Positions 1-8,839 are shown, numbered from the stretch's first letter. The stretch: 51,856 bases of DNA from an uncultured Lachnospiraceae bacterium (GCA_937877165.1 CALEFO010000192.1:1-51856), one strand, 5' to 3'. Numbers and translations: made by a program. The notes: a model not told the origin generated them from the letters alone.

Positions 1-256
1 CGATATCATCGCTGGTCACACCGAACATTTTCGGAATGCTGGGGCCCGTGATATCGCAGTCCATAATACCGGTCCGATAGCCGTGACGCAGCGACCAAAG
101 CGCACACAGTCCGGTCACGGAAGACTTGCCGACACCGCCCTTTCCGCTGACTACACCGATCATTCTCTTCACATGGCTGCCCGGATTGGCATCCACCTTA
201 AAATTTGCCACCGGCATCGGAATTTTCCCGTCCTGTGTTTTCTTCTCTTCTTCCAT
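1..256 (-). CDS. Mrp/NBP35-family Fe-S carrier ATPase (N-terminal part, cut by window edge)
   Basis: Only the first 85 residues are inside the window; the gene continues to the left. After about 30 residues there is a deviant Walker A motif, GKGGVGKSSVT, and further on MDCDITGPSIPKMFG. Both are typical of the Mrp/NBP35 (ApbC) group of P-loop ATPases, which carry or assemble 4Fe-4S clusters in the cytoplasm. The ATG at 256 is preceded by a purine-rich stretch (AAGGAAAGAGAAG). The N-terminal Cys cluster seen in some NBP35 proteins is absent from the visible part. It lies on the same strand about 100 nt after the exonuclease gene. The family call is secure from the P-loop and following switch sequence; the exact substrate is unknown. 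Confidence 0.88.
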   Translation of the reverse strand, partial: MEEEKKTQDGKIPMPVANFKVDANPGSHVKRMIGVVSGKGGVGKSSVTGLCALWSLRHGYRTGIMDCDITGPSIPKMFGVTSDDI

Positions 257-332
257 AGTTTTCTTCTCTTTCCTTTTTCCTTCTGAACAGGGAACGATTC
301 ACCGCTTGCGGCTTGCGGATTGTAAGAATACA

Positions 333-351
333 TTGGCCGCTTGCGGACACA
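333..351 (+). repeat. Short dispersed repeat, copy 1 (TTGGCCGCTTGCGGACACA)
   Basis: This 19-nt stretch recurs with one mismatch at 51028-51046 in the same orientation. Both copies lie in intergenic DNA near minus-strand genes. Immediately before it (303-319) the partial unit GCTTGCGG is repeated twice more. Function unknown. Confidence 0.5.
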
Positions 352-353
352 AA

Positions 354-1118
354 TCATTTTCCAATCACAATTCCGACCGGACAGTGATCCGACCCATACA
401 CATCTGCGTAAATCATCGCATCCTGCAGATCCGGCACCAGCGCATCCGACACAATAAAGTAGTCAATCCGCCATCCCGCGTTCTTCTCTCTTGCGTGAAA
501 CCGGTAGGACCACCAGGAATACACACCATCCGTATCCGGATGAAAATAGCGCCAGGTATCCGTAAATCCGCTGGACAGGATCGCAGTCATTTTACCGCGT
601 TCTTCATCGGTGAAGCCCGCATTGTGGTGGTTGGACGATGGATTTTTCAGATCAATTTCCTGATGCGCCACATTCAGATCACCGCAGAAAATCACCGGCT
701 TTTTCTCTTCCAGCTTTTTGACATAGGAAAGAAATGCATCCTCCCAGGTCATGCGGTAGTCAAGGCGTTCCAACTCCTGCTTGGAATTCGGAACGTACTC
801 TGTGATCAGGTAATACTCCGGATACTCCAGCGTAATCACACGTCCCTCATGGTCATGCTCCGGAATACCGAGCCCGTAGCTTACGGAAAGCGGTTCCTCC
901 TTCACGAAAATGGCCGTGCCGGAGTAACCTTTCTTCTCTGCGTAATTCCAGTACTGATAATATCCCGGAAGGTCCATCTCGATCTGGCCCTCCTGGAGCT
1001 TCGTCTCCTGAAGGCAGAGTGCATCCGGATTTTCCTTCTGCAGAAATTCATAGAAGGTTCCCTTGCCGACGCACGCGCGAAGGCCGTTCACGTTCCATGA
1101 GATATATTTTTTTGCCAT
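354..1118 (-). CDS. xth: Exodeoxyribonuclease III (AP endonuclease family)
   Basis: A 254-residue protein of normal length for the exonuclease III/AP endonuclease (EEP) fold. It opens with KKYISWNVNGLRA, has CLQETKLQ (metal-binding Glu), CGDLNVAH (catalytic Asp/Asn) and ends with YGSDHCPVGIVI (general-base Asp-His). These are the family's conserved blocks, so the active site looks intact. It would cut DNA at abasic sites and degrade 3' ends in base excision repair. It starts only 6 nt after the apt stop codon, so the two are probably co-transcribed. The Shine-Dalgarno-like GAGG lies in the end of apt, somewhat far from the ATG, which suggests translational coupling. Confidence 0.95.
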   Translation of the reverse strand: MAKKYISWNVNGLRACVGKGTFYEFLQKENPDALCLQETKLQEGQIEMDLPGYYQYWNYAEKKGYSGTAIFVKEEPLSVSYGLGIPEHDHEGRVITLEYPEYYLITEYVPNSKQELERLDYRMTWEDAFLSYVKKLEEKKPVIFCGDLNVAHQEIDLKNPSSNHHNAGFTDEERGKMTAILSSGFTDTWRYFHPDTDGVYSWWSYRFHAREKNAGWRIDYFIVSDALVPDLQDAMIYADVYGSDHCPVGIVIGK

Positions 1119-1124
1119 AGGTAA

Positions 1125-1655
1125 TTACTTGCCCTCGTACTTGATTGCGGAGAATACCGGATACGGCTCCAGTGCCTTGCGGCCCTCCAGACCCTCCAGC
1201 TCCATCAGAACCAGAACACCTGCAACCTTTCCTCCGAGCTTCTCCACCAGCTCGATCATCGCCTTCGCCGTTCCGCCGGTTGCCATCAGATCATCCACGA
1301 TCAGAACCCTCTGTCCGGGCTGAATGGAATCCTCATGCATTTCCAGTGTAGCTGTGCCATACTCCAGTGCATAATCTACAGAAACGGTCTTCCACGGAAG
1401 CTTCCCCTTCTTGCGGATCAGAACCATCGGCTTATGAAGATTGTATGCAATCGGCGTTCCGAAAATAAAGCCTCTCGACTCCGCACCGACAACCACATCA
1501 AAATCCACGTCCTTAACCAGATCCTGCATGGTGTCAATGGCCATATGCAGGCCGTCCGCATCCTGCGCAACCGTCGTAATGTCACGGAACATGATGCCTT
1601 CCTGCGGGAAATCCGGAATGGTACGTACGTAATCTTTCAGATCTTTCTTAATCAT
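1125..1655 (-). CDS. apt: Adenine phosphoribosyltransferase
   Basis: A 176-residue purine salvage enzyme converting adenine and PRPP to AMP. The phosphoribosyltransferase PRPP loop is RVLIVDDLMATGGTAKA, with the family hallmark VGAESRGFIFG upstream and the N-terminal FPQEGIMFRDIT block. Length matches the family (about 170-180). AAAAGGAG is placed 7-9 nt before the ATG at 1655. It is the first gene of a pair with exonuclease III. No purine riboswitch is visible in front of it. Confidence 0.97.
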   Translation of the reverse strand: MIKKDLKDYVRTIPDFPQEGIMFRDITTVAQDADGLHMAIDTMQDLVKDVDFDVVVGAESRGFIFGTPIAYNLHKPMVLIRKKGKLPWKTVSVDYALEYGTATLEMHEDSIQPGQRVLIVDDLMATGGTAKAMIELVEKLGGKVAGVLVLMELEGLEGRKALEPYPVFSAIKYEGK

Positions 1656-1726
1656 TGCTGTGCTCCTTTTGTTCTGACGGCTCTGCGCCGACCGGCCTCT
1701 GAGAAATTCACCGATCGAATCGGCTC

Positions 1727-2071
1727 TCAGGCTTCTCCCTCAATGCTTTCCACAGTGCATCCGCTTCCCGATCCCCGGATCCATTCGGCGCTGCCGCCGC
1801 AGACCGGACAGGAAAAGGCTGCTCCGTGCAAAAATTCATGACCGCACGCCGTACACCGCAGCCGTGCCGGTTCCCGGACGAATTCCAGCTGCGCTCCCTC
1901 ACAGACGGTTCCCTCTGATGCGGAATCAAAGTAAATCTGCACACAGTCCTCCACGAGATCCGAAAGCTCTCCGATCCTCAGCCGGATCCTTGTCACTCGG
2001 TCAAGATGATTCTCCTTTGCCGCTCTTTGTGCGGTATCCAGAAGTCCCAGAACAACGGGAAGTTCGTGCAT
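1727..2071 (-). CDS. hypA: HypA/HybF hydrogenase nickel-insertion chaperone
   Basis: A 114-residue nickel metallochaperone. The frame is open to a TTG at 2083, but AAAGGA abuts that codon with no spacing. The ATG at 2071 is preferred because HypA needs an N-terminal Met-His-Glu, and the protein then starts MHELPVV, supplying the nickel ligands. A zinc site is formed by CTAC and CPVC, about 17 residues apart, as in the family. It acts in the cytoplasm, passing nickel towards [NiFe]-hydrogenase (or urease) maturation. No hypB or hydrogenase gene lies in the window, so the partner must be elsewhere. The neighbouring genes (apt, xth) are unrelated. Confidence 0.93.
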   Translation of the reverse strand: MHELPVVLGLLDTAQRAAKENHLDRVTRIRLRIGELSDLVEDCVQIYFDSASEGTVCEGAQLEFVREPARLRCTACGHEFLHGAAFSCPVCGGSAEWIRGSGSGCTVESIEGEA

Positions 2072-2195
2072 TGCAGATTTCAATCCTTTATAATCAGATA
2101 AGAGCAGCGCCTTGTGCGCTCACGGACACTATTATACGTTGCGTCTGTTTTTTTTCAAAGACAAAAGACGTTTGCAGGAAAGGTAAGTTTTCACC

Positions 2196-3320
2196 ATGGA
2201 AGATATCAACATTGCCCTTTTGATTGATGCCGACAACATCAGTTCCAAATATATTCCCGTCATTTTAAGTGAGCTATCCAAATATGGAAAGATCACCATC
2301 CGCCGCATGTACGGAGACTGGTCCCAGGACCGGCTGCGCTCATGGCTTGGCTGTTCTGCAGGATATTCCCTGACTCCGGTCATGCAGCCCAACAACACTC
2401 CCGGTAAAAACGCCTCCGACATCGGACTGATCATCGATGCCATGGATACGCTCTACGCCGACTCCGTACAGGGCTTCTGCATCGTTTCGAGCGACGGGGA
2501 CTTCAACAAGCTTGCGACAAGGCTTCGCGAGTCTGGAAAGGTTGTCATCGGCATGGGCGAGAAGAAGACTCCCGAGTCCTTCCGCGTCTCCTGCGAGCGT
2601 TTCATCTTCCTCGATGTCATCAGCGGAAGCAGCGACAGTGAAGAGGAAGAGGGATCCTCCCGCCCGAAGAACAAGGAGAGCTCCAAAAAAAGAAATGCCT
2701 CCAAGGGCTCCTCCGGCAAAAACGCTTCCGCCGCATCCGGAAATTCCGGAAAAAAGCGTGCTTCTTCCGCGTCATCTGCTCCGGAGGCAGTTCCCGCATC
2801 TGCCGGCAGCTCCTATGATGACTTCCTTCCAGGCGATACCGTCTCCGAAGAGGAAAGCGAATCCGCAGAGCCCGGCTTCACGGCAAAATCCGAAATCGAG
2901 TCCGCCATTGTCAAGATGATCACAGACAACGCCGCCGACGGAAAGGAAACCGGCCTCGGCGAGGTCGGATCCCGCCTCGTTAAAATTTTCCCGGACTTCG
3001 ATATCCGGAATTATCATTACAGCAAGCTCTCGGAATTTCTCAAGGATCTCCCGTCTCTTACCGTCACATCGCGCGACAGCGGCGTGTGGATTTCGCAGAA
3101 GATCACGGCGGATTCCGAGATTGAGAAGCAGATTCTTGCGATTTTCCACCGGCATGGCACCGATGATCTCAACATCAGCGTTCTGAAGCAGGAGCTTCAG
3201 GATATGAATCCCAATCTGGATGCCACGATCCGGAAAAGCGGTGTCACCCGCTTCTCCGTCTACCTAAACCGCAACATTCACTCCGTAGAGGTAAACGGAC
3301 GGCATGTGACTCTGAAGTGA
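2196..3320 (+). CDS. NYN-domain (PIN-like nuclease) protein with two OST-HTH/LOTUS-type domains
   Basis: 374 residues. Residues 5-145 form a NYN/LabA-like domain. It has the acidic pattern IALLIDADN, then a second conserved Asp in DIGLIIDAMD and SSDGDFNKL. These are the metal-binding acids expected of PIN-fold nucleases. Residues 150-235 are low-complexity, rich in Ser, Lys, Ala and Glu, probably a disordered linker. Two winged-helix-like repeats follow (about 238-300 and 308-374). Both carry the LOTUS pattern: a short helix, then LVKIFPDFDIRNYHYSKLSE with a terminal beta pair. LOTUS domains bind RNA. I infer an RNA-processing or RNA-regulating role. The ribosome site GGAAAGG precedes the ATG. 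The gene is convergent, 4 nt apart, with the next one. Confidence 0.85.
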   Translation: MEDINIALLIDADNISSKYIPVILSELSKYGKITIRRMYGDWSQDRLRSWLGCSAGYSLTPVMQPNNTPGKNASDIGLIIDAMDTLYADSVQGFCIVSSDGDFNKLATRLRESGKVVIGMGEKKTPESFRVSCERFIFLDVISGSSDSEEEEGSSRPKNKESSKKRNASKGSSGKNASAASGNSGKKRASSASSAPEAVPASAGSSYDDFLPGDTVSEEESESAEPGFTAKSEIESAIVKMITDNAADGKETGLGEVGSRLVKIFPDFDIRNYHYSKLSEFLKDLPSLTVTSRDSGVWISQKITADSEIEKQILAIFHRHGTDDLNISVLKQELQDMNPNLDATIRKSGVTRFSVYLNRNIHSVEVNGRHVTLK

Positions 3321-3324
3321 GCCG

Positions 3325-5472
3325 CTATTTTAATTTCAGATTCACGCGGATCTCAAAGCTTGCCCCTTCGCCCAGGCGGCTTCTTACCTGAATAGAGCCG
3401 CCCATGGTCCCGATGACCTTTCTTGCAATGGAGAGCTCACTCTCCGGCTGATCAAAAAGGACCGGGAGCCGCTCCTCCGAGATACCACAGCCGTTGTCTT
3501 CAATTCGAAAATGATAATACGCACTTTCTCTCACCGGAGCATCCGCAGATGCGGTCAGCGTGATCGTTCCGCCGCCTGCCGTGTTCTCTACCGCATTTTC
3601 CAGAATGCACAGAAAGGCAAGCTCGAGACCCGCTTTGCCGCCGATCACTTCTTCCGGCATTCCTTCCGTCATTTCCACCGAGAAAATGATCCCCTTCTGT
3701 CTGCACTGCGGCCAGATCACGAGGCGAACAAGGTCCAGGCATGACTTCACCGAGAAATGGTCCTCTGCCGCCGGTATCCGCCCATTCGGATTCAGCCTCG
3801 CGATGGCGGCAAGATCGCTCATATACTCCGGCATCACAGAGGCCGCCTCCTCGATCCTCTCCGCCTGCTCTTTGATCTTCTCCGGATTCTTCTCTGCGCG
3901 AACCGTCCGGACCGCGCTCTGTATCGTACCCATCTGCCCGCGAAGAAGGCTTTCCATCCGAAGAATGGACTTATCCTTTTCTTTCGAAAGAATTCTCTGA
4001 TCCACATCCTTCTTCTTCAGTGAAAGCTCTTTTTCGGACAGATCCTTCTGCATACGAAGAACCGTTCCCTCCAGCTCTGCCTTCCCGGTCTTTTCTTTGG
4101 AAAGCTCCTCTTCCATCTGAAGGCGGAGGCTCTCCTGCTCTTTTTTCGCTTTCCCGGCTTCTTCCCTCCGCGCCTCTTCGATTCCGGTTTCCAGGCGCTT
4201 CTGCCAATCCTCTTCGGCCTGCTGCGCCTTCTTCTCTGTGCTGGAGACCTTCCATTCCAGCTTCAGAATCCGGTCCTGGTACTCGCGGTCGGACGCCTGC
4301 TTCTTCGCCTCCAGCGCATTTAATTTCTCTTCAAGCTCTTTTCTCTTTGTCTGTGCAGCCTCCGCCGCTTCCTTGGCAGCAGCAAGCTCCTTCTCCAGTG
4401 CCTCTTTCGCCTCGTTGCTTTTCTTTTTCTCTTCCTTCCAGGCTGCCGTATACCGGTCCGCCACCTCGCGCTTTGCCTTCTCAACAGCGGCTTTCTTCTC
4501 CTTGCCTGCCTGTTCCAGCTTGGTCTTGATCAGCTTTGCAGCCGCCTCCGACTCCTCTTTGGCAATCCGGGTCGCTTCCTCGAGCTGCTGCCTCGCCCTT
4601 GTCTCCATTTCCCCGGCTTCTTCCGTATGAGCCGCTTCGGTAGTTTTGTCCTTCTCGGAAAGCTTCGCCCTCAGGGCACGGATTTCCTTCCTTTTCTCCC
4701 GCTCCGCCTCCTGCATCACATCACTGATTTCATCAAAGATCAGATAGAGCACTGTCCTGCTGCCGTCTTTGTAAGCCGCGGCGATGGACATATGGCAGGG
4801 AATCTTCGTTTTTCCGTCACCTGTAAGAAGTGTTACCCGCATAGCAAGGGGCTTTGGCTTCTTCAGAACCGCCATCTCCCCCACCAGCGTGATCATCCGC
4901 TTCTGGTCCTCCTGCGGCATCATAAAGAAGACATTCTGGTCCATCCGCTCATAGATGGCCGCTTCTTCCATGCCAAGACGCCGGAGAAACCAGCCGCTGA
5001 CATACATCACACGGATGTCGTTTCCCATCGCTGTCAGGGTCATCACCCCGCCCGGAAGCGCGTCCGCAAAGCCCCGGATCTGATCCACATCCGTCCGCAG
5101 ATACTTGCGCGACATCCCTACATATACAATTTCAAAACCGACGCCTTCGCGGTGAAGCGCCAGCGTACAACGGATGTTGATGGAAGATTCCTCATGCTTC
5201 GGAATCAGGTTGACATCAAACACAGCGATCGTCGTCGTTTCCAGACCCGGTGCCGAACGGATGGACGCAATATCCACGTTGTACGCCTTCGGATCCTCCT
5301 GCAGTGCCTCCCGCAGAAACTCATGAATGGAGCGCACACTTCTCAGATGCCGGATCTCGTTCGGCGTAATCCAGATGATGTCATCCGCCAGAAACGAGCT
5401 GGTCGCATCCGCATCTTTTTTATTAAAGAAGGCTGTCAGGAAATCTTTTCCAAAATCAATGGCACTCTGCAT
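3325..5472 (-). CDS. Cytosolic PAS/coiled-coil protein with a histidine-kinase-type ATPase domain
   Basis: 715 residues with no membrane segment or signal peptide. From the ATG at 5472 the order is: a SnoaL/NTF2-like domain (about 5-130, starting AIDFGKDFLTAFF); a PAS-like domain (135-245, with LRRLGMEEAAIYERMDQN); a very long charged coiled coil (250-505); a helical dimer-like segment (505-575); and a C-terminal HATPase_c domain. The ATPase shows an N box (LENAVEN), a G1 box (EDNGCGIS) and a G2-like GEGASFEI. The helical segment has no H-box His, only RGQMGTIQSAV, so ordinary autophosphorylation is doubtful. No response regulator is adjacent. An upstream in-frame ATG at 5532 exists but lacks a ribosome site. 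Function unknown; possibly a scaffold or anti-sigma-like kinase. Confidence 0.75.
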   Translation of the reverse strand: MQSAIDFGKDFLTAFFNKKDADATSSFLADDIIWITPNEIRHLRSVRSIHEFLREALQEDPKAYNVDIASIRSAPGLETTTIAVFDVNLIPKHEESSINIRCTLALHREGVGFEIVYVGMSRKYLRTDVDQIRGFADALPGGVMTLTAMGNDIRVMYVSGWFLRRLGMEEAAIYERMDQNVFFMMPQEDQKRMITLVGEMAVLKKPKPLAMRVTLLTGDGKTKIPCHMSIAAAYKDGSRTVLYLIFDEISDVMQEAEREKRKEIRALRAKLSEKDKTTEAAHTEEAGEMETRARQQLEEATRIAKEESEAAAKLIKTKLEQAGKEKKAAVEKAKREVADRYTAAWKEEKKKSNEAKEALEKELAAAKEAAEAAQTKRKELEEKLNALEAKKQASDREYQDRILKLEWKVSSTEKKAQQAEEDWQKRLETGIEEARREEAGKAKKEQESLRLQMEEELSKEKTGKAELEGTVLRMQKDLSEKELSLKKKDVDQRILSKEKDKSILRMESLLRGQMGTIQSAVRTVRAEKNPEKIKEQAERIEEAASVMPEYMSDLAAIARLNPNGRIPAAEDHFSVKSCLDLVRLVIWPQCRQKGIIFSVEMTEGMPEEVIGGKAGLELAFLCILENAVENTAGGGTITLTASADAPVRESAYYHFRIEDNGCGISEERLPVLFDQPESELSIARKVIGTMGGSIQVRSRLGEGASFEIRVNLKLK

Positions 5473-5586
5473 GTTCTTAATCTTTCTGATACAATGTAAA
5501 TATTCAGCATGCGCTGAATCATTACGATACAATATTGATCTTCGTTCCAGTGTTTACAGTATAACATTCCCAGGGAGGCATCCGAT

Positions 5587-5907
5587 ATGTCCGCAGACGA
5601 GAAAAACACACCAAAAACCCACGCCTCTTCCGCAGGTAATGCGGCAGAGCGCGGAGAAATCATCACTCTGACCGATGACCATGGAAATGAGATCGATTTC
5701 GAATTTCTGGATCTGATTGAATATTCGGCAGACAGCTATGCGGTTTTGATTCCCACAGACGAGGACGCGGATCAGGTTCTGATCTTCAAGGTGGAGAATG
5801 CCAGCCTCGAAGACAACACCTTCACTCCGGTAGAGGACGCCGATCTCGCGCAGGCTGTTTTCGAGCTCTTCAAAACGAAGAATCGGGAATACTTCGACTT
5901 CTCCTAA
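5587..5907 (+). CDS. DUF1292 family protein
   Basis: A 106-residue acidic cytoplasmic protein. After a short Ser/Ala-rich N-terminus the conserved block is ITLTDDHGNEIDFEFLDLIE, followed by YAVLIPTDED and VLIFKV. This is the DUF1292 (YrzB-like) pattern common in Firmicutes, where its role is not established. GGGAGG lies 7 nt before the ATG. It is transcribed divergently from the HATPase-domain gene across about 110 nt, in which TATAAC at 5560-5565 is a plausible -10 box with a weak upstream match. Confidence 0.88.
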   Translation: MSADEKNTPKTHASSAGNAAERGEIITLTDDHGNEIDFEFLDLIEYSADSYAVLIPTDEDADQVLIFKVENASLEDNTFTPVEDADLAQAVFELFKTKNREYFDFS

Positions 5908-5996
5908 TCACCTCGAAATCCGGTCTTCTATTTTTCTGTCGAGACTGCCAGGCCGTTCATCCGGGATAGAGAATGCGTGATTGCCTGCAGTTTCCA

Positions 5997-6932
5997 CTAT
6001 TCCAGAAAATGCAGCTTCTCCGGAAGAAACCGGACGCGGATATGATCCGCCTTTCTTTCCACTTCTCCGTCCGTGTGCACCCACAGTGGCTCGGCAGAAC
6101 GGATTTCGACCGTGCTTCCGGAAAGCGCATGAATGCAGGAAAACCGCTCATGCTTTCCGAACGGTACAAAAGGGAAGATCCGATAAAATGCGCGGTTGTG
6201 CTCCGGATCCGCAACACACAGGTTCAGCACGCCGTCGTCCGGGTTCGCCTCCGGCGAAAACCGAAAGCCCCCTCCTTCGTACTGATGATTCATTCCCGCC
6301 AGAAGAAACAGGTGCCGGTAATGGAGTTCCTGTCTCTTTCCGTCCCGTTCAAGGGTCACATCCGCGCTCCGGCTCTTCTGCCCGCGAACAACCCGGAATG
6401 CCGAAGCAATATAGATCAGCTTTCCGAGGCCGATTCGATTGAGAATGGCCTTGCAGCGTGAATGCCCCGCCATCTCACAGATTCCGGCGTCAAAGCCGAT
6501 GCCGCAGCTCACCGCAAAGCGCCGACTTTTCCCAGTGTCCTCATAGCAGACCTCTCCGATGTCACAGGTCCTCCAGACTTTTCCTTCCAGAATTTTCTTC
6601 GCAATCTTTTCCGGATTTCCGGAAAGCTCCATATCCCGCACCAAATCATTTCCGGATCCTGCCGGAATGTGGGCAAAAAGAATTCTCCCCGGATGCTCCA
6701 ACCCATTGATTGCCTCGTTGACCGATCCGTCGCCTCCCACGGTAACAATGCAGCAATCTTCCGGATTTCTGCTCTCCAATTCATGGCAAATCGCAGCAAT
6801 GCCGTGATCCTTTTTGGAGTAATGCACCTCATATTTCTGTCCGCTTTTCTGGAAAACCGGTTCCAGCTTCTTCCAGATTTTCCCGGTTCTTCCGGATGCT
6901 CCCGCCGGATTCACGACCACATGAAAGACCAT
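5997..6932 (-). CDS. Diacylglycerol/lipid kinase family protein (YegS/DgkB-like)
   Basis: 311 residues. The N-terminal catalytic domain has VNPAGASGRTGKIW, the nucleotide-binding GGDGSVNEAINGL and the conserved PAGSGNDLVRD, the three hallmarks of the DAGK catalytic family. The C-terminal half is the beta-rich domain of YegS/DgkB (GGFRFSPEANPDDGVLNLCV). It would phosphorylate diacylglycerol or a similar membrane lipid at the cytoplasmic face. The ATG at 6932 is chosen because GAGGGAGAGAAGG sits directly upstream; a longer frame from 6968 would overlap the previous gene without a ribosome site. It is the last gene after aldo/keto reductase and GH2, 29 nt downstream. Confidence 0.92.
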   Translation of the reverse strand: MVFHVVVNPAGASGRTGKIWKKLEPVFQKSGQKYEVHYSKKDHGIAAICHELESRNPEDCCIVTVGGDGSVNEAINGLEHPGRILFAHIPAGSGNDLVRDMELSGNPEKIAKKILEGKVWRTCDIGEVCYEDTGKSRRFAVSCGIGFDAGICEMAGHSRCKAILNRIGLGKLIYIASAFRVVRGQKSRSADVTLERDGKRQELHYRHLFLLAGMNHQYEGGGFRFSPEANPDDGVLNLCVADPEHNRAFYRIFPFVPFGKHERFSCIHALSGSTVEIRSAEPLWVHTDGEVERKADHIRVRFLPEKLHFLE

Positions 6933-6961
6933 CTTCCTTCTCTCCCTCGCAATGTCTTGCG

Positions 6962-8839
6962 TCAGCACCGTTGCTGCTTCCCTTCGATTTTCTGTACGCG
7001 CCGGTCAAACGTAAAAATTCCGTTGATCTCTTCCTCCACATCGGACAGCTGTGTATAAACATATCCGCAAAAGCCATCCTTCTGCAAATTCCCGGCCTCC
7101 CGTACAAGGCGCTCATATCCTTCCTGCAGCTCTTTTTTCGTATTTGCCCTGCCGTACCCGTAGCTCTTATCCGCACAGATGTGTCCCGGCACCGCGTAGG
7201 GAAGTCCGCCAAACTCCGAAAGAACGCGGATTCTCTCATCCTTGCGGTCAAAGTTCAGCCTCAGATAATAATGATGAATGCTCTGAAAGTCTCCGCAGCC
7301 CTGATCAAACCAGCCGCTCGCTGCATCAATCAGGTGCTCCGGATCCACCTTCCTGGCAAGCGCGGTGAGGCGCTTTGTCTCAAACTGCCCCCAGCCTTCA
7401 TTGAAAATCACCCAGCTGCAGATGCAGGGATGATTCTTCAGAAGGAGGATCGTCTCTACCATCTCCCTCTCAAATTCCTCCCGCCCCTCCTCGCTGGTCC
7501 GCGAGAACAGATACGGATGTGCGTCGCTGATTTTTCTGGGAAACTGCTGAAAAAGTGTTGCCGCGTAGGTCACAAACCAGCTTCGGAACGGCCCTCCGCC
7601 GCAAACCATGTCCTGCCACACCGTCATCCCAAGGCGGTCGCAGTGGTAATACCACCGCTCCGGTTCGATTTTGAGGTGCTTGCGGATCATATGAAAGCCG
7701 AGCTTTTTCATCTGAGCGATATCGAAAATCAGTGCCTCATCCGACGGTGCTGTATACAGTCCGTCCGACCAGTAGCCCTGATCCAGAACACCTCGCCAAA
7801 ACGCTTCCCGGTGGTTCAGAAAGAGCCTCTTTGGTCCGTTCCCGTACTTCTCTGCTGTAAACCTGCGGACCGCAAAGTAGCTCTCAGCAGCGTCCGCTGT
7901 CTCTTCCTTCCCTTCTCCCAAAGAGACGGTCAGACCGTACAGCCACGGTTTCTCCGGACTCCAGCGCTCCGGCTGCGGAATCCTTACCCGGATTTCCTCA
8001 TTGGCCGTTCCGGAAATTTTGAAAAGGGCCTCCTTCTGCAGATTCTCCAGATCCTCCGGCTGCCGCAAATATTCTGCATCCCAAAGGGCCGGTTTCCGAA
8101 TTGTCAGAACAACCGGCAGGTTTCCATTGGCATGTACCGTAATCCAGACGCCGCTTCCGTCCGTCTCTTGTCTCGTTTCGATCCGGTCAATATAGTGCTC
8201 CGGCACCTCTTCCAGCCAGACGCTCTGCCAGATTCCGCTCGTTGCGGTGTAGAACATTCCGCCTCTCCGAAGCTTCTGCTTGCCCCGCGCGTGGCAGGAG
8301 GCATCCGAATCATCCCGCACGCAGACTGCAAGCTCATTCTCACCGCTTCGCAGGAGCCCTCCGATTTCCAGTGTGAAAGGCAGGTAGCCGCCTATGTGGC
8401 TTCCTGCGAAATGCCCGTTCACCCATACCTTCGCACTCTGATCCACGGCGCCAAAGTGGAGAAGGACCTTTCTTCCGTTCGCAGGTCCGGAGAAATCAAA
8501 GCTTCGCCGGTACCAGAGAAGCTCTCCCGGAAGGAGCTGATGCATCACGCCGGAAAGCATGCACTCCGGCGAGAACGGAACCCGGATGGTTCCATCCATG
8601 ACCTGCGGGAGACGATCCTTTTCCCAGGTTTTCTGTTCTTGAAGCTCTTCCCGGCATTCCAATCCGGCCGCTGTTTGCATCTTCGCGGATCCCGTCTCCT
8701 TCCGGACCGCGTACTCCCAGTTTCCATTCAGGCAAAGCCATCTTTTTCGGACAAGGGATGGCCGCGGATATTCCGGAAGCGGCACTTCCTCCGGGTTGTC
8801 CCTGAGCTTTTCGCCCCATGTTGTCCACAGTTGTTTCAT
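6962..8839 (-). CDS. Glycoside hydrolase family 2 protein
   Basis: 625 residues, no signal peptide, so intracellular. An N-terminal jelly-roll sugar-binding domain (about 30-190; LNGNWEYAV, KVWVNGHFAGSHIGGYLPF) is followed by an immunoglobulin-like domain and a TIM barrel. The barrel carries FNEGWGQFE (acid/base Glu near 481) and VLSEFGG (nucleophile Glu near 542), both placed as in GH2. It also has the RKHLKIEPERWYYHCDRLGM block. GH2 acts on beta-galactosides, beta-mannosides or beta-glucuronides; the sequence alone does not decide which. It is shorter than LacZ and lacks its C-terminal domains. It starts 20 nt after the aldo/keto reductase gene, likely in one operon. Confidence 0.9.
   Translation of the reverse strand: MKQLWTTWGEKLRDNPEEVPLPEYPRPSLVRKRWLCLNGNWEYAVRKETGSAKMQTAAGLECREELQEQKTWEKDRLPQVMDGTIRVPFSPECMLSGVMHQLLPGELLWYRRSFDFSGPANGRKVLLHFGAVDQSAKVWVNGHFAGSHIGGYLPFTLEIGGLLRSGENELAVCVRDDSDASCHARGKQKLRRGGMFYTATSGIWQSVWLEEVPEHYIDRIETRQETDGSGVWITVHANGNLPVVLTIRKPALWDAEYLRQPEDLENLQKEALFKISGTANEEIRVRIPQPERWSPEKPWLYGLTVSLGEGKEETADAAESYFAVRRFTAEKYGNGPKRLFLNHREAFWRGVLDQGYWSDGLYTAPSDEALIFDIAQMKKLGFHMIRKHLKIEPERWYYHCDRLGMTVWQDMVCGGGPFRSWFVTYAATLFQQFPRKISDAHPYLFSRTSEEGREEFEREMVETILLLKNHPCICSWVIFNEGWGQFETKRLTALARKVDPEHLIDAASGWFDQGCGDFQSIHHYYLRLNFDRKDERIRVLSEFGGLPYAVPGHICADKSYGYGRANTKKELQEGYERLVREAGNLQKDGFCGYVYTQLSDVEEEINGIFTFDRRVQKIEGKQQRC

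Noticed and set aside
126..1100. A 324-codon plus-strand frame opposite exonuclease III
   Set aside because: It is the mirror of a well-identified gene; the translation is rich in Arg, His and Ile with no family pattern.
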